Virus record (IMG/VR): IMGVR_UViG_3300043466_003754
Coordinates: 1-22,678 of that record
Strand: one strand, 5' to 3'
Source of the DNA: a virus
DNA length: 22,678 bases
Position 1 is the stretch's first letter; every line of letters starts with the position of its first letter. Below the pieces are notes generated by a model that did no database searches, had not been told where the DNA came from, and worked only from the letters and a program-made list of their open reading frames with translations. The translations under genes and the position numbers were made by a program. Shown one piece after another: positions 1 to 8,400 of the stretch.

Positions 1-153
1 GTGGTCATGTCGCAAGTTGCCCAGAACGCTGTGGCTGCTGCGGCTCGTGCTGGCGCATCGTCCCCATCTGGTGGCGGTGGTGGCGGCGGTGGTGGCGGTG
101 GGTCATCTGATAAGCGAACTAGCGGCGGGCGCTCTCATCGCCGCAATAGATAA
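1..153 (+). CDS. C-terminal fragment of an unknown protein with a polyglycine tail
   Basis: Frame 1 is open from the window edge to a TAA at 151-153, so these are the last 50 residues of a gene that starts outside the window. The visible part is an alanine-rich stretch, then SPS followed by ten glycines, then a basic, polar end (SSDKRTSGGRSHRRNR). No family can be assigned from this tail. Low-complexity glycine linkers with basic ends occur in phage structural and DNA-binding proteins, but that is only a general remark. The stop codon is followed closely by the ribosome-binding site of the next plus-strand gene, so the two are probably co-transcribed. Confidence 0.6.
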   Translation: MVMSQVAQNAVAAAARAGASSPSGGGGGGGGGGGSSDKRTSGGRSHRRNR

Positions 154-161
154 GGAGTTTT

Positions 162-443
162 ATGGACGCACTTAAGGATATCTATCTAGCCGTCTGGTGG
201 ACGGTAAGCGCATGGCCAAAGAAGTTCAAGAAGCGCCTGTCTGGAATCGGCGAAGCCGTTAGAGACCTCTTGCCAAAAGTAATCAATGAGCTCGTGTCAC
301 AGTCGTGGACAGTCTTCGGACTGCTCGTTGGTTGGATTGTTCTCCCAGACGGCGATACGCGTAACTTTGTCGGCATCATGCTGCTCTGGCTGTGCGTTGC
401 CTGGCTTGTGACAATGCCACTGCGCATCTCGCGCGAGGACTGA
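162..443 (+). CDS. Small membrane protein, two predicted transmembrane helices
   Basis: This is a 93-aa protein whose ATG is preceded by AAGGAG at 152-157, with 4 nt between them. The first 45 residues are amphipathic and basic (KKFKKR near residues 21-26). Two hydrophobic stretches follow, about residues 49-62 (WTVFGLLVGWIVLP) and 70-86 (GIMLLWLCVAWLVTM), joined by a short charged turn (DGDTRN). The size and topology would suit a holin or other small phage membrane protein, and the lysis genes are nearby on the other strand, but I recognise no specific family. Its TGA (441-443) abuts the stop codon of the convergent zinc-ribbon gene, so the two stops together form the palindrome TGATCA. Confidence 0.7.
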   Translation: MDALKDIYLAVWWTVSAWPKKFKKRLSGIGEAVRDLLPKVINELVSQSWTVFGLLVGWIVLPDGDTRNFVGIMLLWLCVAWLVTMPLRISRED

Positions 444-647
444 TCAGCCGATAACGACGTCGGTGTTCTGAGGGATCTTTTCCTGCCACGCCCACCCAGA
501 GCCCTTGTAGACGATTTTCGGCGACGAGAAGTTCATGCGCATCTCAGCCTTGCACTTTTCGCAAAAGACCTTTGAGTCATCAGACATAGGGCGCACAACC
601 TCAGTCGTAAGTTCGCATGGATCACACTTAAAATCGTAGGCTGGCAT
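444..647 (-). CDS. FmdB-like zinc-ribbon protein
   Basis: This 67-aa protein has the layout of the FmdB/CxxC-CxxC putative regulatory family: an MPxYxFxC start, a CxxC pair at residues 8 and 11, a second pair at 29 and 32, then FSSPKIVYKGSGWAW, where family members usually have an fs.p.i.fkGsGwy segment. It probably binds one zinc ion. Family members are widespread in actinobacteria and their phages, but their molecular role is poorly known. The gene lies beyond the lysis-operon terminator. It has no SD sequence; instead TATACT ends 6 nt before the ATG, so it is probably transcribed on its own as a leaderless message. Its length is usual for short phage members. Confidence 0.8.
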   Translation of the reverse strand: MPAYDFKCDPCELTTEVVRPMSDDSKVFCEKCKAEMRMNFSSPKIVYKGSGWAWQEKIPQNTDVVIG

Positions 648-653
648 ATGTCC

Positions 654-659
654 AGTATA
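654..659 (-). promoter_or_regulatory. -10-like hexamer placed for leaderless transcription of the FmdB-like gene
   Basis: On the minus strand TATACT (5 of 6 matches to TATAAT) is followed by six bases and then the ATG at 647. That spacing would put transcription start on or next to the A of the start codon. No SD sequence lies between. There is no convincing -35 box; the expected position falls inside the terminator hairpin. Confidence 0.4.
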
Positions 660-662
660 GCA

Positions 663-690
663 AAAGACCCGCCCCGAAGGGCGGGTCTTT
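663..690 (-). terminator. Rho-independent terminator of the lysis genes
   Basis: A perfect 12-bp inverted repeat, AAAGACCCGCCC with GGGCGGGTCTTT, encloses a four-base loop. Read on the minus strand the loop is UUCG closed by C-G, a very stable tetraloop, and the stem ends in TTTTG. It lies 17 nt after the holin-like gene, so it most likely ends the minus-strand late transcript. The A/T ends of the stem could also let it work in the other direction. Confidence 0.85.
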
Positions 691-707
691 CGTTTACCTG
701 CTAGGTA

Positions 708-1091
708 TTACGCCTTAGCGTCTTCGTCTGGGTAGACTTCGTTTGCAAGGCTTCCTGAGTACTCGTCTGCAATCCCATCGCCGTCAAGGTCAATGGAGGT
801 GCCTTGAATCTGGTTCACGGCATCCTGATTGGCTCGCTCAACCTTTGCCTTGCCGACACCAAACTTGGCGTCTTCAGGGTTCAGGGCCCGGACCACAACC
901 TGCAAGCAGGCAGCCAAACCGGCTGAGAGGACCATTCGGAAGTCTCCGCCGCTAATGTCAAGGAGCGGGATTCCAAGACCAAGTGCAACCGCGATAGAGG
1001 TAGCGAGGAATGCCCGACCCGCCTCAAGGAGCATCTCGTCAATGCCCGTATTTGCGGCGATCCACTTAATTCCATTAATGAGTGAAGACAT
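708..1091 (-). CDS. Holin-like membrane protein with a DxDxDG calcium-type loop
   Basis: This is a 127-aa protein with an amphipathic N-terminal stretch and two hydrophobic segments, about residues 24-44 (GRAFLATSIAVALGLGIPLL) and 53-70 (MVLSAGLAACLQVVVRAL). The GRAFLAT segment recalls the first helix of r1t-type holins of Gram-positive phages, which often read R..tf.qa.la. The hydrophilic tail contains DLDGDGIADEY at residues 101-111, which matches an EF-hand or dockerin-type DxDxDG loop (D101, D103, D105, with D109/E110 further on). The ATG has AAGGAG 6 nt upstream. The gene follows the probable endolysin by 9 nt and precedes the terminator, the usual place for a holin. The function rests on topology and position. 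Confidence 0.65.
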   Translation of the reverse strand: MSSLINGIKWIAANTGIDEMLLEAGRAFLATSIAVALGLGIPLLDISGGDFRMVLSAGLAACLQVVVRALNPEDAKFGVGKAKVERANQDAVNQIQGTSIDLDGDGIADEYSGSLANEVYPDEDAKA

Positions 1092-1100
1092 AATCTCTCC

Positions 1101-1727
1101 TTACTTCTTTGCTGTGATGATTATAACATGCTCGTGAGGCTTGCCCATATGCTGCTTGCTTACTCGCTTGGAGTCAGCAATCTGCTGCAACTGGGCTTCC
1201 GACACGATCACACCGAACTGCTCCTTGCCCTTACCTGAACGGGTTGGGCACGCCCACTGCCATCCAAGCTCGGGGTCATAGGCAGCAGCGGTCATGTGGC
1301 CATAGCCAGCCTTAATGTGGCTATTGTCCTTCTTGGACCAGTACGCAGCCCACTTGCTGTGCCAGTTTGACACCTGCAGCCCTGCTGGGTAGCCAATCGG
1401 CTGCTGGACCCACACGATGAGACCAGCGCCAGCCTTTGCGGACTTAACGACATCTTCCCAAGACTTTGCGAATCGAGCATCAGCGCCAAGCACCCGGGCT
1501 GACTTAATCAGGTCCCCGAGAGACGAGCCGTTGTCGGACACGCCCTGCTTGTCCTTATGCCCAGTTGCCTTCTCCTTGGCGGCAATGCCGTCAGCCGCAG
1601 AGAAGTCCTTGGTGTACTTGAATGCCCACGAAACAGCCGCAGCCACGCTGGATGGGCCGCAGTCATCAAGAATGCCGCCCTTTTCCTCGTGGTCAAGCTG
1701 GGACTTTACGCGGAAATGTGTTGCCAT
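1101..1727 (-). CDS. C39-like cysteine peptidase, probable endolysin
   Basis: This 208-aa protein begins its catalytic region with DDCGPSSVAAAV (residues 21-32), the nucleophile-cysteine motif of C39/papain-like peptidases (Cys23). The histidine is likely His144 in GYGHMTAAAYDP, and Asp151 is the candidate third residue. Family members cut peptide bonds; here, next to a holin-like gene at the end of the late operon, the likely substrate is the peptide of peptidoglycan. No cell-wall-binding domain such as LysM is apparent and there is no signal peptide, which fits holin-dependent release. The start has only a weak GGGGG upstream. An alternative is a virion-associated or polyprotein-type peptidase. 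Confidence 0.7.
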   Translation of the reverse strand: MATHFRVKSQLDHEEKGGILDDCGPSSVAAAVSWAFKYTKDFSAADGIAAKEKATGHKDKQGVSDNGSSLGDLIKSARVLGADARFAKSWEDVVKSAKAGAGLIVWVQQPIGYPAGLQVSNWHSKWAAYWSKKDNSHIKAGYGHMTAAAYDPELGWQWACPTRSGKGKEQFGVIVSEAQLQQIADSKRVSKQHMGKPHEHVIIITAKK

Positions 1728-1809
1728 TGGTACCCCCGTGCTATGTAGGTTGACACGGATATTCTACCGTTTAAGGAACCCAGAGTCTTGACCTTAAGGT
1801 TCTACGGGA
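1728..1809. other. Intergenic stretch before the endolysin gene, with a 10-bp palindrome
   Basis: No gene is seen here. It contains ACCTTAAGGT at 1791-1800, a perfect 10-bp palindrome, and on the minus strand TAGAAT (1766-1761), a -10-like hexamer without a matching -35. A weak internal promoter for the lysis genes is possible but not demonstrated. Confidence 0.3.
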
Positions 1810-1989
1810 TTAGGGCTCTTGAACCTCAACTAGATCCGTTACTGGCTGTGAGCAAGTTCCGCACACCACCCTGAAGACGCCGTCAGCGTTTACTGGGACA
1901 CTTACCCTGTGCGTGACATTCTCATTGACGCAGCCCTGCGTTCTACAGGTCGTATCCATAAGCACGTTTCCAAGATCTATTTCTTCCAC
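1810..1989 (-). CDS. Small zinc-ribbon protein (59 aa)
   Basis: Translation from a GTG at 1989 gives 59 residues ending at TAA (1810-1812). The start is chosen because AGGGAGGT lies just upstream; the overlapping ATG one base earlier is followed by a stop after four codons. Four cysteines are arranged as C15-x4-C20 and C43-x2-C46 (TCRTQGC and VVCGTC), a zinc-ribbon pattern with a beta-type segment (HRVSVPVNADGVFRVV) between the pairs. The gene sits 1 nt after the tail fibre stop and before the endolysin, in the same direction, so it belongs to the late operon. Function is unknown; it could be a small regulator or a structural accessory. It is easily missed because of its size and GTG start. 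Confidence 0.7.
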   Translation of the reverse strand: MEEIDLGNVLMDTTCRTQGCVNENVTHRVSVPVNADGVFRVVCGTCSQPVTDLVEVQEP

Positions 1990-1990
1990 A

Positions 1991-4900
1991 TTACCTCCCT
2001 ATTACAAGCCAGTTCAGGCTGGTGGATATTGTGTTAGTTCTTAGGATTCTTGCGCTGAATCCAGTCAGAGTTGAGCCGTCAAAGCTTGGGTCGGAGAAGG
2101 ATGCGTTCTGAGTGGCGGTCGCTGACGAGTTCGCAGTCACCAGCACCGAAAAGTTTGCCTGTGTAGCGGTTGCAGCGCTACACAGCACAGATAGCCCAGT
2201 GACCGCTATGCCTGTGTTCGTGTTTGCTGTTGGAGTCACCTGTATAATGCCGCTTGCGATGTTTGCAGCAAACATCATACCAGTTGTTTCAAAATCACTA
2301 TTCGTACCAATTGTTCCCGTAGCGCTCCTTCCAATTTCCTCGCTACCAAATACGACCTTTCCACCGTTTGCAAGGGTGACATTTTGAGTGTTGGCATTCA
2401 TTGTGATTCCGCCATTGGTTACCGTAAGCCCAGTTGTTGCAGTGACCGTAGTGCTTGCAACAACCGATGCTGTTGCTGTTAGGGATGAAGCAGTAAAGGA
2501 ACCATCTGTTTTCAATGCACCTGCGCCTGATCTGTAAAGAGTTGTATCTGTTCCAAGCGTTAGACCAGTATCCGTGCTCTGGCTGGTTAGCTCAACTGCC
2601 GTTTTGCCGGTGGCAGGAGTGGAGAAGCCAAGGCTCGCTTTTACATCGCCAGCAACATCAAGGACGTTTGCTGTCCCTGAGTACAACTCAACTGGGCTGG
2701 ATGAGCCACCGAATACTAGTCCACTTGCGCCAACGGAGATTTCGTCTCGAGCACCACCCGTTGATGCTTTGAGCCTGAGCTTTCCCCCCTGGGACGTGTC
2801 AATGTTTAGTCCGCCCCCCTCAAACGTAACGCCAGAGGTAACGAAACCAGGCGTCCAAGAACGAACAACCGTACCCTCTTCAAAAAGAACCCCGTCTGCC
2901 CAGAAGTAGTTACCGATGACATCGGCAGTATTCGTAAGGAGAATGAGCGGCCGCACAGATGTCGTCGTCCCTCCAGTGGTGAATGTGATGCTCATGCGGC
3001 GCCATCCCTCTTCGTCGGCCTGGAATTCCGTGTGGGCACCAGAGTTTGCAAGCTCAGTCCCGCCTCCTCCGGACTGCACGACTAGCCTTACGTTGTTTGC
3101 CCCGTTTAGCAGGCCAACTTTTATGTATGCAGAGAACGTATATATCGTGCTTGGAACAACATTGATATCGTCACCTTCGTATTGCCGATATGCAGCGATA
3201 GAGGCATCAGAGGTAGATACGGTTTCAACCCTTACAGCCTTTGTTCCAAACCTGCGAATTTCTTGATCCAGAAAGAAATATGTAGTAGCAGGGTCCCCGT
3301 ACCAGTTATCTGGCAATTGAATTGAATCAACATAACTAAATGTAATGTTAGAAACATACGGCTTGCTTCCGTCGTCGCTTGACATCCGAAGGTACGCGTG
3401 AAGGTAGCGGTTGTGCCCAGAAATGTTTGATGAAACATTAGAGATCACGGCGTTGGCGGACCCACCTGAGACGTATGCGCCAGTTGTGTTTGCCCCGACA
3501 GTAAACGCAGATGCTGTCGCAGTAAGGATTAATGCATTAGCGTTATTGTATCCAGCTGGGGTAATACCACTAATGTTTACTAGCTGACCAGCAGCAAAGG
3601 AGTTCTGTGATGTATAGGTAACAGCGGTGCCGTCTCCTACCACGTTGGTAATTGATGCCATAACGCCAGATCGTCCGTGCATAGTTGCCGCCCCGCCAGA
3701 AACAAACGTTCCAGTTGCCGCATTTGTCACCGTAAACGTAGAGCCAGATGCAGTGGCAAGGCGAACATTTGCAAGGTTATACGCCACTGGGTCTACCCCA
3801 GTAATCGTAACTAGCTGACCAGCAACAAACCCGTGCGCCGCGCTCGTCGTATACGTGACCGTCCCACCTGCTGCGGTGACGTTAGAAACCGTTGCCGTTG
3901 TAACCTGATAGGCAACCTCGGAGACCAGTCCGCCAGAAGCGTATGTTCCCGTCGCCGCATTGGTAATCCTAAATTTGGTTGCAGTGATACCAGCAGATAG
4001 AACCACTTGGTTGCTTAGGTTGTATCCGTTTGGCGATGCGCCAACAATGTTGATCACGTCCCCTGCGGCAAAAGAGTGACCGCCCGAGCATGTAAATTCA
4101 ATCGTTCCAGCTGACGGTGTGGATGGCGCAATTCCAGTAATAACTGCAGTGTTTTTTACGCCAGAGGCTTGGTAGACAAAGGTGCTCTGTGTCCCCGAAG
4201 GCTCAAACCCACGAGCAACAGACCAGCCAGACGTTGTGTCGTATGAAGCGCCAGCGTCAAATTCGTAAAGCGCTTGACCCCAGCGAACTTTAAACTGCTT
4301 TCTAGCGGCAACGTTTGCTTCCCCAGCCTCGTCAGTTACCTGGATTTGCCAGTAGTACACAGTTCCGTTAACAAGACCCGTAATACCCGACCACCCAGCC
4401 CCGGGCATCCAGGTCGGCTTAGTTGCGTTTGGCGTAAGGCTTACAGATGTGTCTCCAACATGCGCGGCGTCAACCACCACCCCAGAGTCAAAGTACGTCG
4501 TCCCACCGCTTGACGCAGAATAGATTCGGAGTCGCCACGATGCGCATGGGCCGCCGCCGCCGTCAGTATATGACCAGGAGAATTCGGGCATGGCATATTG
4601 AGAGGTGTCGGTCCACTCTTGCGGGTCGCTAAGGTTAACGATCCTAGCGAGACTTGTACCGTCGGACTCGCCGCTTGGCTTAATCGGTGTAACCGTAGGA
4701 TAAAAGGTACCCGTGCCGCCACCCTCATCTGGCGGCTCTTCTGGATCTGGCGGAGGAGTGCTGGTAATTTCGGTATACGTAAGCGTGATGAATGGAGCGA
4801 CCGCACCAGAGATTCCGCTTGCGCCGCCTTCCTGAGAATAGAACTCGTACCAGGCGTTGTCTGAACCGGCACCCTCTTCGTTAGACTTTAACTGTATTCC

Positions 4901-5413
4901 GTAGTTTGCTGCCGCCCCGCCCCCAGTAACAGTTGCTGGCGCCCATGCGCGGACAATATCTGTGATGTCAACAGTAAGATTTGTTGGACTGCTTGGGCGA
5001 GATGAAGGCGTTGAGACAGTTGCCCTGCCGGTGGTTGTTGAGGCTGGCTTGTTAGACCATTCAAGCGCATTGTCGCCGTAAAAAATCTCGTCATTTCCGC
5101 GCGTACCAGCATTCCAAGAGGCGGTAACTCGGTCAATTTGCATAGTCGTTGCATAAAATGTCCCGTGCCCACTTCGTGTATACCCGCCCACAGTCCCGTC
5201 GTTAGCCCGCGCGCTTTTAAGAGTTAGAACGGCGCTTGTAATTGATTCAACGTCGCTAAAGTCAGTCGTAAACTGAATATATGACCTAAAGTCGTATAGT
5301 GCGGACTCTCCAATTGCAAGGTGGTAATCTTTTCCCGCGCCTAGGCTAACGCTATTGAGCCGCTCAAATATTGCCCAACCGTCTTTTGATACCGCAAAGG
5401 TTTTAGTTGCCAT
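1991..5413 (-). CDS. Tail fibre / receptor-binding protein with DNRLRE-like domain and beta repeats
   Basis: This 1140-aa protein is modular. Residues 1-215 resemble a DNRLRE domain (CBM96-like): SYIQFTTDF near the start, ITSAVLTLKS, WNAGTRG, LEWSNKPAST, then VDITDIVRAW and NYGIQL. A PPPDPEEPPDEGGG linker follows near residue 218, then a beta-sandwich resembling FN3 (about 240-385). Three repeats of about 75 residues (about 425-495, 503-574, 585-653) share the pattern FAAGQLVTITGV..YNLAN...FTVTNAATGTYVSGG. Residues about 700-855 look like a CBM_4_9-type jelly roll ending in SWTPGF. The end is a low-complexity stalk and a beta-rich tip. Such modules usually bind surface glycans, so it is probably the adhesion fibre. 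Its ATG is 5 nt after the preceding stop. Confidence 0.75.
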   Translation of the reverse strand: MATKTFAVSKDGWAIFERLNSVSLGAGKDYHLAIGESALYDFRSYIQFTTDFSDVESITSAVLTLKSARANDGTVGGYTRSGHGTFYATTMQIDRVTASWNAGTRGNDEIFYGDNALEWSNKPASTTTGRATVSTPSSRPSSPTNLTVDITDIVRAWAPATVTGGGAAANYGIQLKSNEEGAGSDNAWYEFYSQEGGASGISGAVAPFITLTYTEITSTPPPDPEEPPDEGGGTGTFYPTVTPIKPSGESDGTSLARIVNLSDPQEWTDTSQYAMPEFSWSYTDGGGGPCASWRLRIYSASSGGTTYFDSGVVVDAAHVGDTSVSLTPNATKPTWMPGAGWSGITGLVNGTVYYWQIQVTDEAGEANVAARKQFKVRWGQALYEFDAGASYDTTSGWSVARGFEPSGTQSTFVYQASGVKNTAVITGIAPSTPSAGTIEFTCSGGHSFAAGDVINIVGASPNGYNLSNQVVLSAGITATKFRITNAATGTYASGGLVSEVAYQVTTATVSNVTAAGGTVTYTTSAAHGFVAGQLVTITGVDPVAYNLANVRLATASGSTFTVTNAATGTFVSGGAATMHGRSGVMASITNVVGDGTAVTYTSQNSFAAGQLVNISGITPAGYNNANALILTATASAFTVGANTTGAYVSGGSANAVISNVSSNISGHNRYLHAYLRMSSDDGSKPYVSNITFSYVDSIQLPDNWYGDPATTYFFLDQEIRRFGTKAVRVETVSTSDASIAAYRQYEGDDINVVPSTIYTFSAYIKVGLLNGANNVRLVVQSGGGGTELANSGAHTEFQADEEGWRRMSITFTTGGTTTSVRPLILLTNTADVIGNYFWADGVLFEEGTVVRSWTPGFVTSGVTFEGGGLNIDTSQGGKLRLKASTGGARDEISVGASGLVFGGSSSPVELYSGTANVLDVAGDVKASLGFSTPATGKTAVELTSQSTDTGLTLGTDTTLYRSGAGALKTDGSFTASSLTATASVVASTTVTATTGLTVTNGGITMNANTQNVTLANGGKVVFGSEEIGRSATGTIGTNSDFETTGMMFAANIASGIIQVTPTANTNTGIAVTGLSVLCSAATATQANFSVLVTANSSATATQNASFSDPSFDGSTLTGFSARILRTNTISTSLNWLVIGR
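3440..4140 (-). repeat. Three tandem ~75-residue beta repeats within the tail fibre gene
   Basis: The encoded units share FxAGQ/DxVxIxG, then a YNxxN turn, then an FTV..AATGTYVSGG end. DNA identity is partial but visible: ACTAGCTGACCAGCA occurs at 3579-3593 and again at 3810-3824, 231 bp (77 codons) apart. A fourth clear copy closes the neighbouring tail tip protein (about 5460-5670), and two diverged relatives lie within it (about 7980-8240 and 8360-8620). Confidence 0.75.
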
Positions 5414-5418
5414 TTATA

Positions 5419-8400
5419 TCACCATCCAAACGCTGTAAGTTCAATCTGGTCGCGGTATGCAATTCCAGACGATGAAACATATGACCCAGATGCCGTGCTG
5501 GCAACCGTAAAGGTGCTCGAGGTTCTAGCAGTAATCTTCACATTTTCAAGGTTGTACTGAACTGGCAACACACCAGAAATTGTAACATAATCGTCTACCG
5601 CGAAAGTGTTTGTAGCCGTATAGGTGACCAATGTGCCCGTGGATGAGATTCCGCTAATGGTCCCAGACTTCAGCAGGTTCGTGTTTTGTGGCGAAACATT
5701 GTTAGTGGTCATCACGTTGTTCAAAAGGTAGCCAGTTGCAAGTGACTGGTTAACTGGTGTACCAAACGCTGCCAACTCAAATGAGGAGTTTGGAATTGAG
5801 TTAGACCCGCCAGGAAGCTGACCAAGGGTAATGGAGCTTGCGTTAATTCCATCCCCGCTGATTGCGGCGGTCTCTGTTCCTTCCCCATTAATAAGCTTGA
5901 TGCTTCCATCTGAAATGTAGACTCGCTTGCCTAGGCCGTTTTCGTCAAGGGCACCAGCACCGAAAATGGTTAGACCACTAGAGTTCCACCGAGAAACAAC
6001 CTCGCCCGCCTCGTCTTTAAAGCTAATTTCCGACAGGTTGTCGTCATTGTCCGCAACAAGTGATATGTCCCCAGAACGAAGGCTTGAAACGTTCAGGTTC
6101 GTGACGTTGATAATACCTGCGTCAAGCGTTCCTGTGGCAATTCTGTCTGCTGCGATAGCAACCGTGCCGTCTGAACTAACATCAATTCTGTCAATGGCGG
6201 CCCGCTGCCATAGATCCGAGGCGCTGACACGGAACAATTTGCCAGCAGATTCTGAATAGACATATTGCCCAGGTGGATACTGCGCATCAGGAAGGTTTGT
6301 AGTTGCGTCACCGCTCTCAACAACAAAGGCAGTCTCGCCCTCGGCGAGCGAGAAGACAACCTTTGGGACGTTTACTCCAAGACCCGTGTAGGGCTCGGTG
6401 ATGTCCTGCCCGCCTGGGAAAGCGTCGGGCTGAACTTGGGCAGAGACAGTTGAGTACTCAGTAATGACTGTTTCCTGACCGCCGATATCAAGCGCGGCAA
6501 CCTTATAGATGTAGTTTTCATTTGATGAAACCTGACTGTCTCCGTACTCCGCAATCATCGTGTCTGGTGCAAGCGGGTTCTGTGAGGCCTGCACCAGCTC
6601 TTGCGTACTAACCTTGTACCAGGAGTTCCCGGAGTCTGACGACCTGAGCACAATGAATCCACCGAATGAGGTAGAGCTCATCAGTGCCGATGGGTACTGC
6701 CAACTAATCCCCACAAAGCCAGTTCCAGACGCTGCCGTAGGAACTGCTGGGGTCAGAATGCCGCCAGATGTTGCGGTTCCGGGGTACGGCGAAGGCAGCG
6801 GTGTTGAGGTTGTGCTCTTGCCAGTGACCTCTGCAAGTTTCTGCTCAACAAGGTACAGCGTGTTGCGTTGGAACGCCATGTCTCCGCCGAGCTGAACTCG
6901 GTAGAACGGACTATCGCCGATCATGTAGCCAACCTGCTTGCGAACAACGAGCGCCTCTGCCACCCCGAGGTCGGACCAGATAAATGGAACGACATCACCG
7001 ACGTTGAGGGGTCCGCTGATGTGCTCAAACTCGTAGGAGCGGAGCGCCTGACCGCGATCCTTAAAGAACTTCTGGGCAGTGAGTTGAGCAAGTTCTGTGG
7101 TCGTCGCCTGCCCACTTACCTGTGATGACTCAATGCGCTTGCCACCGTTCTCCCAGACACCCTGAACGAAGTCATAGGTGTTTCGGTAGTTAGTGACCTG
7201 CTTCGCCCCCGTAAGCGGGTCCTCGGTGGTGTACGGAGCGTAGATGTAAATCCTGTTTGCAGCCTCTCCAGACTCCGTTGGCGCAGTCGGGTTCTCAAAG
7301 TCTTTAAGGGGGAACCCATAAGTTACCGTGTCCGAAAGCGGCTGGTTGCTAAATCCGAACGAACCCGTCAGTTTGATGATCTGGATATCTGTAAACCTAG
7401 CTGTATACGAGGACGCGAACGCCTCGTGGTGCAGGACGAAAGACATCTTCACCGCAGTGGCGGGGACGGTTACGATGCCCCAGTCCCTATGCCACTCGTC
7501 ATCAATTGGGTCCTGTTGGCTAATTGGTTCCCCGTGAGCGTTTCCAACAACAGCATCACCTGAGTCGTAAAACTTCATTCTTGGCTTCTCTTTAGCGTCC
7601 TTTTCAGAGTAGTGCCTCCAAGAAACAAAATACTTCTCACCAGCGACCACGCTAATGCGACCAGCTGGGCTCATTTCAGCGTCCTGATGGTCTGATCCGG
7701 TGTAGTAGATGGTATTCCCAACACTATACGGACCAGTGTTGCCAACGGCATCCACAAGCCACGATCCGAGCGTCCAGCCAGTTGATGATCCACCCTCAAA
7801 TAGACCATTGGATACGAGGTCAATTTGATTCTTTGGTCGCGCAAAAAGATCAAGGGTTAGGGCGCCAGCACCGTCAAGGGTTCCCGGATTGAGGTAGAAC
7901 ACGCCGGTTCCCTTGCCGACGACTTGCTCAAGGTTATGTCGCAGCGTGCCGCCCTTTATTGGCGTCGGGTTGATGATTCCCTCAGAAGTTGCCGTGCTGC
8001 TTGCGCCAGCTGAGCCAGAGGTTATCGTCAGGTTAGAGTCAGTGTCAATCGTAAAGGTTCCGGAAGTTGGTGTTGAGAATATCGTCCACGTCCCGTTTAG
8101 GGTTGCGTAGTTTGTCGGCCCACTTGTAAGTGAAATGGTAATCCTCTGACCCTCGGCATACGGGTGCCCAGCCGTAGTGGTGATCGTTGCCCTATACGGG
8201 AATGAAACGTTTTGGCGCGAGACAGTCTGAATGTTTCGGACAATTCCCTGACTGCGCGGGCTGAACTTGTAATCAGTATTTAGGTCGTAGATGTTTGCGT
8301 CAAGGACGCGGATTCTTGAGTCCAACCCCGGCGCGTTGTCGGTAGTGAGGAATCCATAGATCTTCGCCGTTCCAGTTACGACAGCAGATACGCTGTCGTT

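Noticed and set aside
829-1137. 102-aa plus-strand frame opposite the holin-like gene
   Set aside because: It is antisense to a gene with a good SD and fitting context, and it has no SD of its own.
1750-1755. Perfect TTGACA on the plus strand
   Set aside because: No -10 hexamer occurs 15-19 bp downstream and no plus-strand gene follows.
4441-4872. 143-aa minus-strand frame within the tail fibre gene
   Set aside because: It overlaps the fibre in another frame and has a low-complexity, Arg/Ser-rich sequence with no domain. The fibre frame here has clear FN3 and DNRLRE features.
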